Assembly (NCBI GenBank): GCA_964034945.1
Contig: OZ035960.1
Location: forward strand, 83,018,148-83,082,147
Direction of reading: 5' to 3'
From: Chrysopilus asiliformis
Taxonomy: Eukaryota; Arthropoda; Insecta; Diptera; Rhagionidae
Length of the DNA stretch: 64,000 nt
In this document: one piece after another, positions 22,973-34,123 of the stretch
How positions within the stretch are numbered: the stretch's first letter is position 1
Layout of the letters: each line of letters opens with the position of its first letter
Program-made: the position numbers and the translations under genes
Notes under the pieces: generated by a model
The model's input: the letters and a program-made list of their open reading frames with translations, nothing else
Databases searched by the model: none
Told to the model about the DNA's origin: nothing

Positions 22973-24150
22973 ACTAAATAGACTTCAAGTCAAAATATCT
23001 ACATAAAATTTACTCACATCTGAGATCAAAGATTTATTTATGTCTAAATCCACTGTTGTTAGGTCTTAATTCAATTTTCATTAATTTTTACATTTTTATC
23101 AAATATTCTTGTGTAACATAAATGTAAAAAATTGTGAAAAATGATGTTTATTAGCAAAACACAGTTTTTTTTAACAAATTTTTGAAAATCGCTGAAAATC
23201 TCCGAAAAGTCCCCAAAAGACCACTAAAATCTCAAATCTCAACACGTGCTTTTTAAGGCATGAAAGTGGCTAGAAATGAGACAAGTCGCTGAAAATGGCA
23301 ACACTGACTGAAATACTGATGCTGAATCTTACACTTGTTGGTTTAACTAAAACTCCCAGTAAAATTTCATAGGATGACAGTAAAATTTACTGCGACTCCG
23401 AGTAATATTTAATATAAGCGAACGTTTTTTAGGGTGGCCATTGGTACTTATTTTTGTGAATTTAAACTTTTATTGTTAATTTTTTTCAGTTAAAATCGAT
23501 TATTTTCCGCAAAATATGAAATTACCATATTCGTGGCATTTAAAGTTAGTACTTAGAGGCCCATGTGAAGCTTGAAGGTCCCAAATGACCAAAATTGTAA
23601 CAAAACCTTAACATTTCAAAGTTTTTTTTTTACAAATATTTCGAAACAGCCATTTTTAAGCCACATTTATCATTTTATATAAATTTTATTGTTTATATAT
23701 TGTTGGTATCCCAGAAAGGTCTAAAATTAATAATTAATTTGTTCATCCATTTAGAACTTGGCAGCCCTAACTTCAGTGCAATGTGTCAATCAATTTTATG
23801 GGACTTTACCCGGAACCCCAGTAATTTCAAAAAAATGTGGGAAAATTACTGGAAATATTGATGTTTTGAAGAAAACTACTGGGTGCTTCCCAGTAAAAAT
23901 TACTGGGAGCCTAGTAAATTTTACTGGGACCCCAATAAAACTTGCTGAGCGAGACAATAAAGTTCAAATTACTTTAAAATCCCAGCAAATTTTTGCCGAT
24001 TCCCTGCAAAATTTTGACTGGGAAAAGAGCCTCAGGAATTAGAGTGTATGTGTGCCAAATTTCAAGTCATTTGGATGAGTGCAACTGGGTCAAAATTAGA
24101 TAGCAAGGTTTGACCCTGACAAATAAAAGGCAAGCTAAATACTTGTAAAA

Positions 24151-24384
24151 GTTTTTGAAAAATCGACTTTTGCACTTTTTTTTTTTAATTTTTTTTGCAT
24201 CAGGGTTTTTGCTGCCAGTTATCCAATAACTATATCTAATAGATTTTTGCAACGATATGGGACGATATATGGGTCTAAAATTCTTACATAAATAAAAATA
24301 TGAGAGACTAAATATGATTAATATTTGTCTTTTAATAATATTATATATATATATAATATACCATAATATTTTATTTATTATTAA
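24151..24384. other. AT-rich non-coding stretch
   Basis: This segment contains (AT)n near 24345 and no gene. Confidence 0.3.
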
Positions 24385-24614
24385 CACTAGAATGCCCGAT
24401 ATAGTCTTTTTTACTCCTTGCATACATTTTTTTGTCATCAATTTTCTCCTAATTAATTTTACGTGAAGACCTCTCGTGACTTTTATTTATTATAGATTTT
24501 TCATCATAATTTCAAATAAACCACGCAAAAAAAATTTTTTTTCAATACAATTATCATGTCGAAATGACTCCATTTGGGCATCTAAGGGTATTGCTACTAT
24601 CGGGCATTCTAGTG
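24385..24614. mobile_element. TTAA-specific MITE (piggyBac-like), 230 bp
   Basis: TTAA at 24381-24384 and 24615-24618 flank ends CACTAGAATGCCCGATA and its perfect inverse. TTAA duplication is the hallmark of piggyBac-type transposition. The interior is non-coding. Confidence 0.88.
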
Positions 24615-24619
24615 TTAAA

Positions 24620-25550
24620 CTAACACTTATATAGAACTGATTCCAGCTCATTTATGCATAGTCATCTATCAAAGCATTTTAAACTGTCAATACTAATAAA
24701 AAACTGAAAAAATTATACGTGTCAAAGGTTTTAAACACAAATTGCACATATTGTACAAATAACACATCAGTTTCTAATGATTGACAGATTAAGTTTGGCG
24801 AATTGATGGGAAACCGGACTAGAACCATATTTGGTTTTAGAATCGATGTTATTTGTGCGATATATTTTACATTGAGACCAATTAATTTCTGAAATTAAAC
24901 CCGAGACTATGTTATTGAATAATTTGATACTAAAAAATTGATTTGTGCAATGATCGTAACTTAAACTGAGCGACACTTGATCGACAATGTCGAATAATTT
25001 AGTAGTATTTAAAAACCAATTTTAATTGGCAAATACCAAGGTCTGTTCACCACAGCCTATTCGACTTGTACATGGAAAAAACAGCAATCAAACACTTATA
25101 CGAGTATAAGAATATAAAAAAGAGTAATTTAAGTTGGATATGAAAATTAGAGATGTGATAACCCTTAAGGAAACGTATTGTAGGTATTTGGCGGTTTAAA
25201 ATTTTCGATTGATTAAATGATACTTTTGTATGAGAATTTCGCTTGCATATTTATAACAAACCAAAACACGTAAAGTTATATATCAGACGAAAGCTTATAC
25301 AATTACTTGCAAAACGCAATTATCTCATTCTTGGCCTGCGTAATTTTTTTGTTAATACACTTAAACCGAAAATTCCGATTTTTTAAGGAATTCAAAGTAT
25401 CGTAAATGTAACAAATTCCGATTTCTTCTGAAATAATCAACTTCAGCGTTAAAAGACAAGAAATTAATAAATGTTTCGTTAAATATACTTGTATATATAA
25501 TTTTTGGTTCCTCTATTATTCCCTAATTCACCTGTTAACACTTCAAATCA
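24620..25550. other. AT-rich stretch with no gene seen
   Basis: No domain-bearing frame or clear repeat was found. Confidence 0.3.
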
Positions 25551-25552
25551 GG

Positions 25553-25987
25553 GACGGGAAACGAAATAAAAAATCGTAACGTTATACATTTCGTTACGTA
25601 ACGAAATTGAACTTTTATTTCGTTACCTTATTTCGTTTTGTAACGATAAAAAATTTCATTTCGTTACGTTATAACTATCTTAAGTCTTCATAATTCTATA
25701 TCTTTGATATTTTATTTTTTACTATTTTATTTTTTTTTGTTTTTATTTGTATTTTCTTTTTGCTTTTATTATTTTTTATAGAATTTATTTTTATTATTTT
25801 TTATAGAATTTATTTTTATGGAAACTGAACTGAATTACTTTGTGACAAACTATTATTAAAGTGCGTTTTTTGTTTTCAGTTTCCATACAATGTGTAACGA
25901 AATATAACGTTATAACGTAATTATGAAGAAATAGCCCGAAAATAATTTCGTTATTTTGTTACGTTACGATAACGTTTCCCATCCATG
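25553..25987. mobile_element. MITE rich in CGTTACGT words (copy 1)
   Basis: The left end GACGGGAAACGAAATAA pairs with the inverse of the right end GATGGGAAACGTTATCG. Subterminal stretches are made of overlapping CGTTACG / CGTAACG words that pair with each other. A second copy, enlarged by insertions, is at 55133-56293. Class undetermined. Confidence 0.7.
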
Positions 25988-25999
25988 CTTCAAATATTA

Positions 26000-26814
26000 T
26001 TAGCTATTAGTTTTTCAGAAAAATTTTATTAAATTCGATAACCTCATGAAAACGTAAGTTGTACGAAATTCCGTCCAAAAAGGGAAGTTGGAGTTAATTC
26101 CGACCAACCATGTACGTAATTCCGACCGACAAAAATTTTCGATAACAAATTCAATTAAAAATCTAAATAAAGTTATCATACATGCACTCTGTAATTCGAT
26201 AACTAAGGCATTTACTAGAAAAATTTGCGTGGTATGTACTGTAGTCATTAATTTTGAAGTCATTCTTTCAAGAATTGAATGTCGTCACAGTTTTTGAATG
26301 CAGGGACATTATTACTTAATTTTAACTTCAACATTTTTTGTTTTGACATTAAGACTGTTTTATTAAACAAAATTTGCGTCTTAAAAAAGAATTCAGTAAT
26401 TCGAAAATCTTCGGGGTTCGAATTAGTTCCGGTTTCTACTTATTCGAATTACCGAATTTCTACTGTATTCGAAATTAAATAATTTAACAAGATTCGATAC
26501 TTACACTCACTTATGAAGCTAGAAATTCTTTAACAAACTGTCTCTGCTTTTTTAGCTGCATGCTTGTCAGAGGTCATTGATTAAATATGAGATTGTCATT
26601 CAAATATGTACCATTTGTACTGCCATACACATATGAATGACCTGGCACTCAATATGTTAACAAGCTCTAAGGGAATAGCAAAGTTTCCTAGAACCGAACG
26701 GTCCCTAAAGCCGGACACTTGCTAGATCTCAGCGTGTAGATAGCCAAGTCCATGGGCATTTTAGCAAAAATGGCAGGTGAGATAAAGCATTAAAAATTTC
26801 GAACTAAAAAAAGA
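26000..26814. other. Stretch rich in AATTCG words, no gene
   Basis: Words such as GTAATTCCGACC and GTAATTCGAAAATC recur on both strands between 26030 and 26470, hinting at an old TIR element, but the ends do not align well enough to call. Short frames here have no domains. Confidence 0.3.
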
Positions 26815-27010
26815 GAGAGGTAAATATGCTATATATGTCCGTCCGTCTGTGTTTTGGCGCTGTAATTTCGGAATTATTGAATTAGAGACTTGAAATTTTT
26901 CACGACTTTGTTTTTCATAAAAAACTATCCTGATTTCATGAATAGGCAAAATCGGATCATTCCTTCCTCTTCTCCCATACAAATGGAATTGTTTTTTATT
27001 CACCGCGTAC
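26815..27010 (+). repeat. Diverged INE-like repeat with (GTCY) tract
   Basis: TGTCCGTCCGTCTGTG is followed by a GGCGCTGTAATT block, GAGACTTGAAATTTT and a TTTTTCATAAA block, in the same order as the body of copy C. Termini are not recognisable. Confidence 0.6.
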
Positions 27011-28379
27011 AAAAAAATTGCAAAGTGCATGAAGTTAACTTTGTTTGACCGCTCGCTACATCAAGAGAGCGTCACAAGCGCGTGCGTTGTATTCCCGGAG
27101 TTAAGTTAATTACTCGTTCGGTTGGCGTGGAATCACGCATGCCAACATTTTTTTTAAAGTATATTGCAATAATCTTAATATTTGATAGGATTAAGAATAT
27201 CTTGCATTTTGAGTTAATGACTATGATTAGAATTATTTGAAGTGAAATTTCTAAACAAATAGGTGAATTTTTAAAACGTTTCATACAGACAATTTCATAG
27301 CAAATTACGCGTTTGCTATATTTTTTCGTAAATGAGTAGATTTTATGTAATGATCCAAAAATTGGTTTACGAATAATTTTTGATAACCGTAGCCGTGTTT
27401 CCGATCGATTTTAATTATTTTCAAGTGAATATATCTAAACTAGACGTTATATCTAAATATATAAAATGCCTGTACATATGCTATATATATGAATATTCCT
27501 GGTTTTTTTCCAACTCCATTTACTAATAACTGTATGAAACAGTCTGACCTTAGTATAAAAACATTTGGCCATTAATATTATGTTCATTTTTGTAAACAAG
27601 GTCACCGAATTTTTATTATGGTCATTTAGTTAATAGTTTCGTCTGACCGGCTTGTCCCTACGGGAACATTTCAGGCATTAGATAATTGTTTTTTGTAAGT
27701 TCGCAAGAATCAGAAAACGATAAGATATTGTTACAAAAAATATGACTGTGCAGGGCCGTATCGTAACCATAACTTTGAGCTACAATAATTTTTTTAGAGT
27801 AATAACGCGCTATTGTTTATCTCAGCTTATAGGTCAAGAATATAGCAAAGTGTTATATGAGGATGTTTTCACATACGAAAAATTTCTTCCAGTAGGCTTA
27901 AACCATGTCTGCTCTAGAAGCTAAAATGGAGCCTGTTTCTATTTTCGAAGCGGCGACTGTCGAAAAAAGGCAGAATAGCTCACTTTTGCACAGCCTTACA
28001 GATATTTGTGGTTCGCATACAGATTCGACATGAGCTTTATATACAGCAAAACAATTTTTCCTTATTCCAAATCAGCCAGAGCAATTATTATATTTTTTTT
28101 TTTTTCAAAAAGGGCGAAAATTTTCACGTGTCAAGGTCAAGGTGCTCATAAAGCACATGCCTAGTTACAATCCTGTGACTGTGTCCAATTAATTTTTGAT
28201 CATGCCCGAATTTTTCAAAAAAATAAATGCAGATATTCTCAACATTTTGATTGCTAACTATGCATGAAAACCATTCTTTACATGACAAATCATTCTATGG
28301 CAATGCCTTGATGGCGTTGTTCCTTAACTGTAATCTAAAAGAATATTTATCTGTGTAAATGAATACAGGCATTATTACT
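27011..28379. other. AT-rich stretch with no gene seen
   Basis: Short frames only (for example 27742-27924). There is no recognisable domain or element end. Confidence 0.3.
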
Positions 28380-28700
28380 TTTCTTAAATGTGAGCAAGAC
28401 ATGTCACATGAAAATTCAAAATCAGAAAGAAAACCCGCATATCCCCGCTACTATACTCCGGGCGGTAGCTAGCCCAAAGTGAAACCTGTGTAGACTTCAA
28501 TCTTGGACCCCCGAAAAAGTTTGCCCACTCCCCTCCCTCCCAAAAATTTGGAAAATCTTTTCCATTTGTATGAGGTAGTCGGGAAGGAATGGGTCCATTT
28601 TTTTCCAATTTTTAGAAGTCATTTTCCATATCTGTGCCAAATTTCAAGATTTACAATAACTAAATAGTTCTCAAGTATATCTTTTAATACCCAATATATG
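28380..28700 (-). repeat. Diverged INE-like repeat
   Basis: It contains 'CCCACTCCCCTCCCTCCC', 'CATTTGTATGAGG' and 'GGGAAGGAATGGGTCCATTTTT' blocks resembling the 'CATACAAATG ... GGACCATT' part of this superfamily. Weakly supported; ends not found. Confidence 0.35.
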
Positions 28701-29079
28701 AGAAAAGTAAATACCATCTCACCCTTAGGTGGATTACGCTTATACTGTATTTGAGAATCATATAGAAATATATTACAATATATTTGGTATATCGTTTTTA
28801 ATATCGAACCAATTGTTCGGCACTAGTGTTTCGGATGACCAAAGATTTCGATTTTTGTTTCAATGAACAACAAAAAAACGATCTGTGCAAAGTTTTAGTT
28901 CAATCGGATAACTGCAAAAACGACCCTCATCGACCAAGAAATTTTGAAATTTTTGTATAAAAAGGCAAATTGGCGTAAACGTTAAATCTAACTTCTCGAA
29001 TTTTGATTTGCGCAAGAATTTTTGATGTCAATAATTTTTCACAAATTGCACAGATAGTTTTTTTGTTGATTCCATTTTG

Positions 29080-29400
29080 ATAAGTGGTGCCCGCAAAATT
29101 TTAACTTTTGAAAAATTTCCTGTAGCTAAGTGCCACCCTAGTGCACGCGGTAATTGTCGAAGGGATCAAGCGGTTCAGTTCTTAAACGGTCAAATTGATA
29201 CCATCTCTTCCCCTGTACCCATACAAATGAAAAAGTTTTTTTTTCACTTTCTCGAAAACGGTGTGTTGTTACGAAAAATTTATGAAGACAAAAGGTATTT
29301 AAAACATGATTTGGCATAACTCTTGCATACATCAAAATTTAATCAGACAACTCCCCCTCTTCTCCATACAAATAAATAAGATTTTTTTTTATCAAAATCC
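29080..29400 (+). repeat. Diverged INE-like repeat
   Basis: Blocks in order: 'TCAGTTCTTAAACGG', 'CCCATACAAATGAAAAAG', 'CTCGAAAACGGTG', 'TGGCATAACTCTTGCATAC', 'TCTCCATACAAATAA'. They parallel copy C's body. It lies about 700 bp upstream of the gene at 30120. Confidence 0.45.
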
Positions 29401-29999
29401 GTTCTGAAGTTTTTCATATATTTTTCAATTAAAATAGATATTGCAGTCATTAAAATGTCAGATTTTTTTTTAAATTTATGTTTAAAACAGTTGGTGTAAA
29501 AATGACACGTATCTTGATAACATATTTGAAATATTAAAAAAAGGTCTTTTGCATCTCCTACTTTAATTATTAAGTGGGGCCGATACATGTAAAGGAGACT
29601 AATTGTAATAGTTAATAACAGCCACCAGATGGTTTTCTTTTAAATGTTCTTGTATAATAAATAGTTGTACTGTTATTATATTTACGTGCCTGTGTCAAAC
29701 AGCAGTGATTCAAAGTTGGGCTACAATTTTGAACCTAACTATCATGTGACACTAAATTAATGCTTGCAAACTAATATTTGGAATTAATATTGCAGGGTTG
29801 AGAATTCCTGAAATATTAGTAATTTCTTCAAATTGCATTTGTGATAAACACTTTTGTTTTTATTATTCATTTTATTGCACCATTATGCCTAATGACAAAT
29901 AAAAAATTAAGACGTTCTATCAATTACTTGTGGTAAACGACTTTAATTTACATGATTTTTAAGTGATATTACAATTCAAGAACGCATTTATAGTAAAAA

Positions 30000-30005
30000 T
30001 ATAAA
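30000..30005 (+). promoter_or_regulatory. Possible TATA box of the 30120 gene
   Basis: TATAAA lies 120 bp before the ATG. In such AT-rich DNA this is weak evidence. Confidence 0.3.
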
Positions 30006-30119
30006 AACTATGTGTGTGATTCCACGTAAAAAATAGATCGATGAAAAGAATTCAATAAAAATAAATTACATTTAACCTACTTAATTCATTTGCTAACAAG
30101 TTGTGGAATACTGGACATC

Positions 30120-30995
30120 ATGAATTTGTGCTTTTTAAATTCTCTCCTGAAACCGACATTCGCATTACTGTGTGTAATTTTGAAAATGGTCGCTTACGGG
30201 GATAATGTGGCGAATACTTCTTGTATAGAAAGGGTCGAACTGGAAACTTTCGATCAATCCTTGTCAAATTTTCGCGGTGAAATCACTATTCCAAAAGCTG
30301 GCAGTGGTGGAATTTATACGATTGCACCGAATTTAACTACTTTTAATGTCCAATCAAAGTTAGATTTGGTGCAAGATGATGGCAATTTAAGCATTTACTA
30401 TTATTGCAATGGAGATAACTCAACAGTTTGCTTACTCGAAACGGTTCAAGCAGATAGGAATTCTTTATCTGGATTTTTTAAGTTATCCAGTGTTTTGATA
30501 TCTCTGGATAATGCATTTGGAATTTTAAAATCAAATAATACAAATGAAAACATTTTTTGGTCATGTGTCGACGGCAATGTTTTGGAATGGATTATAAGTA
30601 CAAAAAATATATCAATCACGCTTGATGGTGTTGATTGCCTTACCACAAGGAAATGTGATGCAGATAAAGAAAAATCTCAGGGCAGTGATACAAACGTTCC
30701 AGAAGCAACATCAACAGCATCTTCGATAAGTAGTGAAACAAATACCACGTCAGCTTTATCACTTAGTTCCACATCTGCTACTACAAAATCTGATTTAGTA
30801 TCTACGGTTACTACACAGGCGAAGCCATCGTTAAATCCAACATCAACCAAATCAGCTGGCAAGGTTACAACTAAAAAAAAGGCAACTACGAAAAAAGGCA
30901 GAACATCCAACAAAAATTATGCGAATACATCTGTTCCCGATCAAATCCTGTTTCTAGTTTTAATAATTCTTAGTGCAGTCATCATGTGTCCCTAA
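30120..30995 (+). CDS. Secreted or surface-anchored Ser/Thr-rich glycoprotein, unrecognised
   Basis: The frame gives 291 residues from the first ATG (30120); codons upstream to 30090 lack an ATG. An N-terminal hydrophobic segment (LLKPTFALLCVILKMVAYG) looks like a signal peptide. Residues about 25-180 form a Cys-containing ectodomain with several N-glycosylation sequons (NTS, NLT, NLS, NST, NIS). A long Ser/Thr/Lys-rich mucin-like stalk follows, with TTKKKATTKKG near its end, then a hydrophobic C-terminus (ILFLVLIILSAVIMC) that could be a membrane span or GPI-attachment signal. It has no introns. A poly(A) signal AATAAA lies at 31392-31397. I do not recognise the family. Steady codon use, sequons and terminal signals make it a likely real gene; its role is not inferable. 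Confidence 0.75.
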   Translation: MNLCFLNSLLKPTFALLCVILKMVAYGDNVANTSCIERVELETFDQSLSNFRGEITIPKAGSGGIYTIAPNLTTFNVQSKLDLVQDDGNLSIYYYCNGDNSTVCLLETVQADRNSLSGFFKLSSVLISLDNAFGILKSNNTNENIFWSCVDGNVLEWIISTKNISITLDGVDCLTTRKCDADKEKSQGSDTNVPEATSTASSISSETNTTSALSLSSTSATTKSDLVSTVTTQAKPSLNPTSTKSAGKVTTKKKATTKKGRTSNKNYANTSVPDQILFLVLIILSAVIMCP

Positions 30996-31391
30996 ATGCT
31001 AAAATAATTTTTTTCTGTTTGATTACAATATGAAAATATCCGTGCGGAAATAATGAGTATTGTATTGTATTTTTGTGCGTATTTAAATATATTTTTTACC
31101 TAAATTTGGTAAAATTGCTAAACGAAAATATTTGATTCAAACTTTGTAAAAAAAAACTTTTTTTTGTGACTATAAAAAGTTTAGAGGTGGACTTACTGCT
31201 CTTTGTGATACAGATGGTTTTTTATTACTCTGTTACTGCCCTTGTGGCTCAACCATTGGAAGTTTTGACATTCGAAATTTTTTATTGTAATATTGTAATT
31301 TTTTGTGATGTGTGAATTTAATTCTAGTATATAATATACTTATATATTTATTATTAATAAGTTAAGAGCAACTTGTGTGGTTTGTTATCTA

Positions 31392-31397
31392 AATAAA
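31392..31397 (+). terminator. Possible poly(A) signal of the 30120 gene
   Basis: AATAAA lies about 400 bp after the stop, with a T-rich stretch downstream at about 31424-31434. Confidence 0.4.
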
Positions 31398-31876
31398 AGT
31401 ATTAAATTTGTTGAAAATAATGATTATTTTTTTTATCACTAGAAACAAAGTGTAACCGATATTCAACTTGAAAAAGAGAAAACTTTGCATTATACAGTGG
31501 GACTGGGTCTCCTCAATTCAGGGTTCGTAACAATTTATCGCCTCTATAAACCCAAAGACCAAACGAGAATTCATCTAGGTTATGTAACGAAACAACCGAA
31601 ATTAACCCTTTATATTTGGTTTTGTGTCAAAATTTCTGTGATTTTTTCAAAACGTTTCCCCATTAGTCATGAAACTTTGGATAAGGGTACCTTTAAAATA
31701 AACATATTTAGCTCCCGATAGACCTCTTTTGGCAGTAGCTCACTGAATTTAATTATTTTGCTAGGCAGAATAAAGTAAAAATATTGGATATATTTCATTT
31801 TTTTTTTTTTCAAAACATGTTGGACTTTTTACCACCTGAAAGATCTTGGCTTCCACTCTGAGTGGCGGCAAACACA
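31398..31876. other. Non-coding stretch
   Basis: A 78-codon frame at 31485-31721 has no domain and weak coding character. No gene is called. Confidence 0.3.
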
Positions 31877-32450
31877 TTTTTATACCCGTATGGTGAAACC
31901 AAAGGGTATATTAGATTTGCCTTACCGTTTGTAACGCCAAGAACCCGTCATCACACAAAAAAATGAATTACACCAGTGTGTTTAGAATGATAAGAAAAGT
32001 TGAATTTAGCATGTCCGTCTGTCCGTCCGTCCGTCCGTCTGTCCGTCCGTCTGTCCGTCTGTCCGTCTGTCCGTCTGTCTGTCCGTCCGTCCGTCCGTCT
32101 GTGGCGCGGATTGCGGGCGCACGGATTGAACTAGAGACTTGAAATTTTGCGCAGATCAGTTTTTCGTAAAATGCGAGGCCAAATTCGTTAATGGGCAAAA
32201 ATGGACCATTACGAATGAAATCGTATTTTGCGAATATCTTAAAAACGGTGCATCTTATCAAAAAAGTGCAAGAACAAAAGTTGTTTAGGATACGATTTTA
32301 CATAAAACTGCCATACATAAAAATCCGATTGGAATAAATTTAAAAAAATCTTATTGGAAAGTTTGACTTCAAAGTAGAATTTTGATACAAATATCACCAT
32401 ACGGGTTTTCAATAATTGCCAGATTGGCAATTATAGCTTTTGTTATGTTT
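31877..32450 (+). mobile_element. Helentron-like (INE-1-type) element, full-length copy D
   Basis: Same ends, subterminal repeats and 3' hairpin as copy C. It carries the longest (GTCY)n tract of the window, about 32012-32104, more than 20 units. The block following the GGACCATTA position is shortened relative to other copies (the GGGGGGTACCCCCC hairpin segment is missing). Confidence 0.88.
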
Positions 32451-33348
32451 TAAATCTAGCTAATCTGTATCGTATTTTATTGGACAAATTGGAAAAACGC
32501 CAAGCGATTTTGAATGGAGGTCTTTCAATATTTCGAAAGTCGTCTACACACCTGCCATCTATGTATCGGTTTTATTTTTTTCCCCTATAATTAATAATGT
32601 TTTTGTTTTGCCTACTCATTTATTCTTTATTGCTAACATGGGGAATTCCAACTGCTAGATTAGCGACGAGGTGAAGTTACGCACAAAGCCCGGATTAAAT
32701 TCCAAATGGTTTCCGTTTTTTAAGTTTTTAAAATTTTAAAGTTTTTTTTACAAAACTCATATTAATATGTTATTCTTGTGATAAAACTTCTCTAAAATGA
32801 GTGATAATGTTATCGCAACCGTTTATGAGTAACAAATTTTATAAACAGTGATTTTTTTTAAATGACAGGTTTTCCTCTATACCCGCTTAACAGCGCGAAG
32901 CTTTGAGTCTTCGGATGAACTTTAAATTTAACTTCTAACAGAAAGAATTTCAGGAAAGAAACTGACTTGTTAAAAGGTTTTTCGTAAATTTTTTTGAATG
33001 TTTTCCCTAGAAAATTTTATGGCGACGTGTTTTTCACAATATTTTTTTGTGAAAAGCTTAGACAATTCCCTTTTATTTAAAATATAAAGATCATTCACCT
33101 ACGACAAGCAGGTCGTGAGTAATGAATTTTTGGAAAAATTGATTTTACGCAAGCAAATTTCCTATGATTTACGCACGATTTTGTCAAAACAAAACGTTTT
33201 GTTTAGGAGTCATTACCAAAAAACTTCACTCTCTCCTATATTCCTATTTTTTTTAGAATCGATCCCATCATTTCTCTCCGTGTTAATTGGTTTGATGTTT
33301 GCTTACTTAATGAGTAATTCGAATCTTTTTTTCTTTCTTTGTTTGCAG
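32451..33348. other. AT-rich stretch with no gene seen
   Basis: No domain-bearing frame is visible. A pyrimidine-rich run at about 33325-33346 leads into the exon candidate. Confidence 0.3.
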
Positions 33349-33412
33349 TGGGGAATGGGGATGCAGAATGTTGCCACAATAAACGTGCACTGCGCACAAA
33401 GAATATTAAAAG
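33349..33412 (+). other. Isolated 64-nt exon candidate
   Basis: A polypyrimidine tract ending TTTGCAG precedes, and AAAAG|GTAAAAT follows. The segment is open in one frame (WGMGMQNVATINVHC...) and less AT-rich than the flanks. It could be an upstream, possibly non-coding, exon of CaMKK about 3.8 kb downstream, or chance. Joined to the acceptor at 37249 it does not extend the CaMKK frame. Confidence 0.3.
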
Positions 33413-33716
33413 GTAAAATTATTGAAATTAAAATTAAATATATTACATTTAAAAAAAAGTTTGATCGTCTATTCACAAAGAGAGTTTAAATATTTTTTTT
33501 GGTTCACTTTTTTCAAAATTTTACTGATTAAAAAAAATTGCTGAAAAACTCCTGCCTGAACAGTAATATAATCTAGCCTTCTTTCTGTTTATTAGGGTGT
33601 AAGTAAAGGTTGCAAATCTTAAATGTTAACGAATAGAACGATCTTTTATGGCTGTTTGCTCCAAAAAAATTTTAAAATTTAAGCAAAGCTTTGTTATTAA
33701 ATTGTGAATTTTCTAT

Positions 33717-34048
33717 TGCACCAACAGATTCGGTAAAACTTAAGTCGTAAAATTGGAACTTAAACAAAGCCACTGTTTAAGTTCCAATTTTACGACTTAA
33801 GTTTTACCGAATCTGTTGACGTGTCGCGAAAGTAATGCAGTTAGGCTATTCAATAATCGTTTTGTCGACTCCTTGACCGAAGCGTACTGTTTTCGAATCG
33901 TTTTCCTTGCGACATGTTTTTATTATTGGTTGTTGATTCGAAGTGCGACATGTTGTTTTCGAACTCGAAAGAGAACGGATTTCCCTGCGACATGTTTATT
34001 GGGTAATTTCAGTGTAGTTAAGTTTTCAACAACTTAGTTGGTGCAACA
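33717..34048. mobile_element. Foldback-like element with TTGCACCAAC ends
   Basis: The ends TTGCACCAAC and GTTGGTGCAA bracket about 330 bp. Inside the left end is a near-ideal hairpin (33722-33818, listed separately). The remainder contains three copies of GCGACATGTT near 33909, 33947 and 33996. No coding capacity. Confidence 0.6.
33722..33818. repeat. Perfect 44-bp inverted repeat with 9-bp loop
   Basis: Positions 33722-33765 are the exact reverse complement of 33775-33818 (arms begin CAACAGATTCGGTAAAACTT). It is the longest perfect short-loop palindrome noticed in the window. Confidence 0.95.
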
Positions 34049-34123
34049 TACTTTAAAATAAAAAGATTTTATTTTTATGTTCTGCTTATAGCACTAGCCA
34101 CAAAATACAGAAAACAAACTCGA

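Larger units (their letters stand above)
21811..24046. mobile_element. 2.2-kb TA-inserting element with CCCAGTAAA arrays
   Basis: The ends CACTCTAATT and AATTAGAGTG are flanked by TA (21809-21810 and 24047-24048). Just inside both ends are arrays of an imperfect motif, CCCAGTAAATTTACTGGG-like, on both strands: about 21830-22080 at the left, 23345-23410 in the middle, 23815-24010 at the right. The paralogous empty site near 35410 (ACGTATATGTGC in inverse) confirms the limits. The interior holds no transposase, only a nested Harbinger-derived element at 22147-22972. I do not recognise the family; the TA target suggests Tc1/mariner-like movement. Confidence 0.8.
21560..24150 (+). repeat. Dispersed repeat that hosts the 21811-24046 element
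   Basis: Positions 21560-21810 and 24047-24130 together match 35330-35610 in inverse: blocks GGATTATCACGTTGTCCTT, AAATTTTCCGGAAAA-type, AAATATTGTATT, CAAATTTCAAGTCA. The copy at 35330-35610 has no insertion, so it serves as an empty-site reference. Confidence 0.8.

Noticed and set aside
31990..32104. (GTCY)n array as a plain microsatellite or CRISPR-like array
   Set aside because: It is the internal microsatellite of Helentron-like copy D; no spacers or repeats of CRISPR type exist here.
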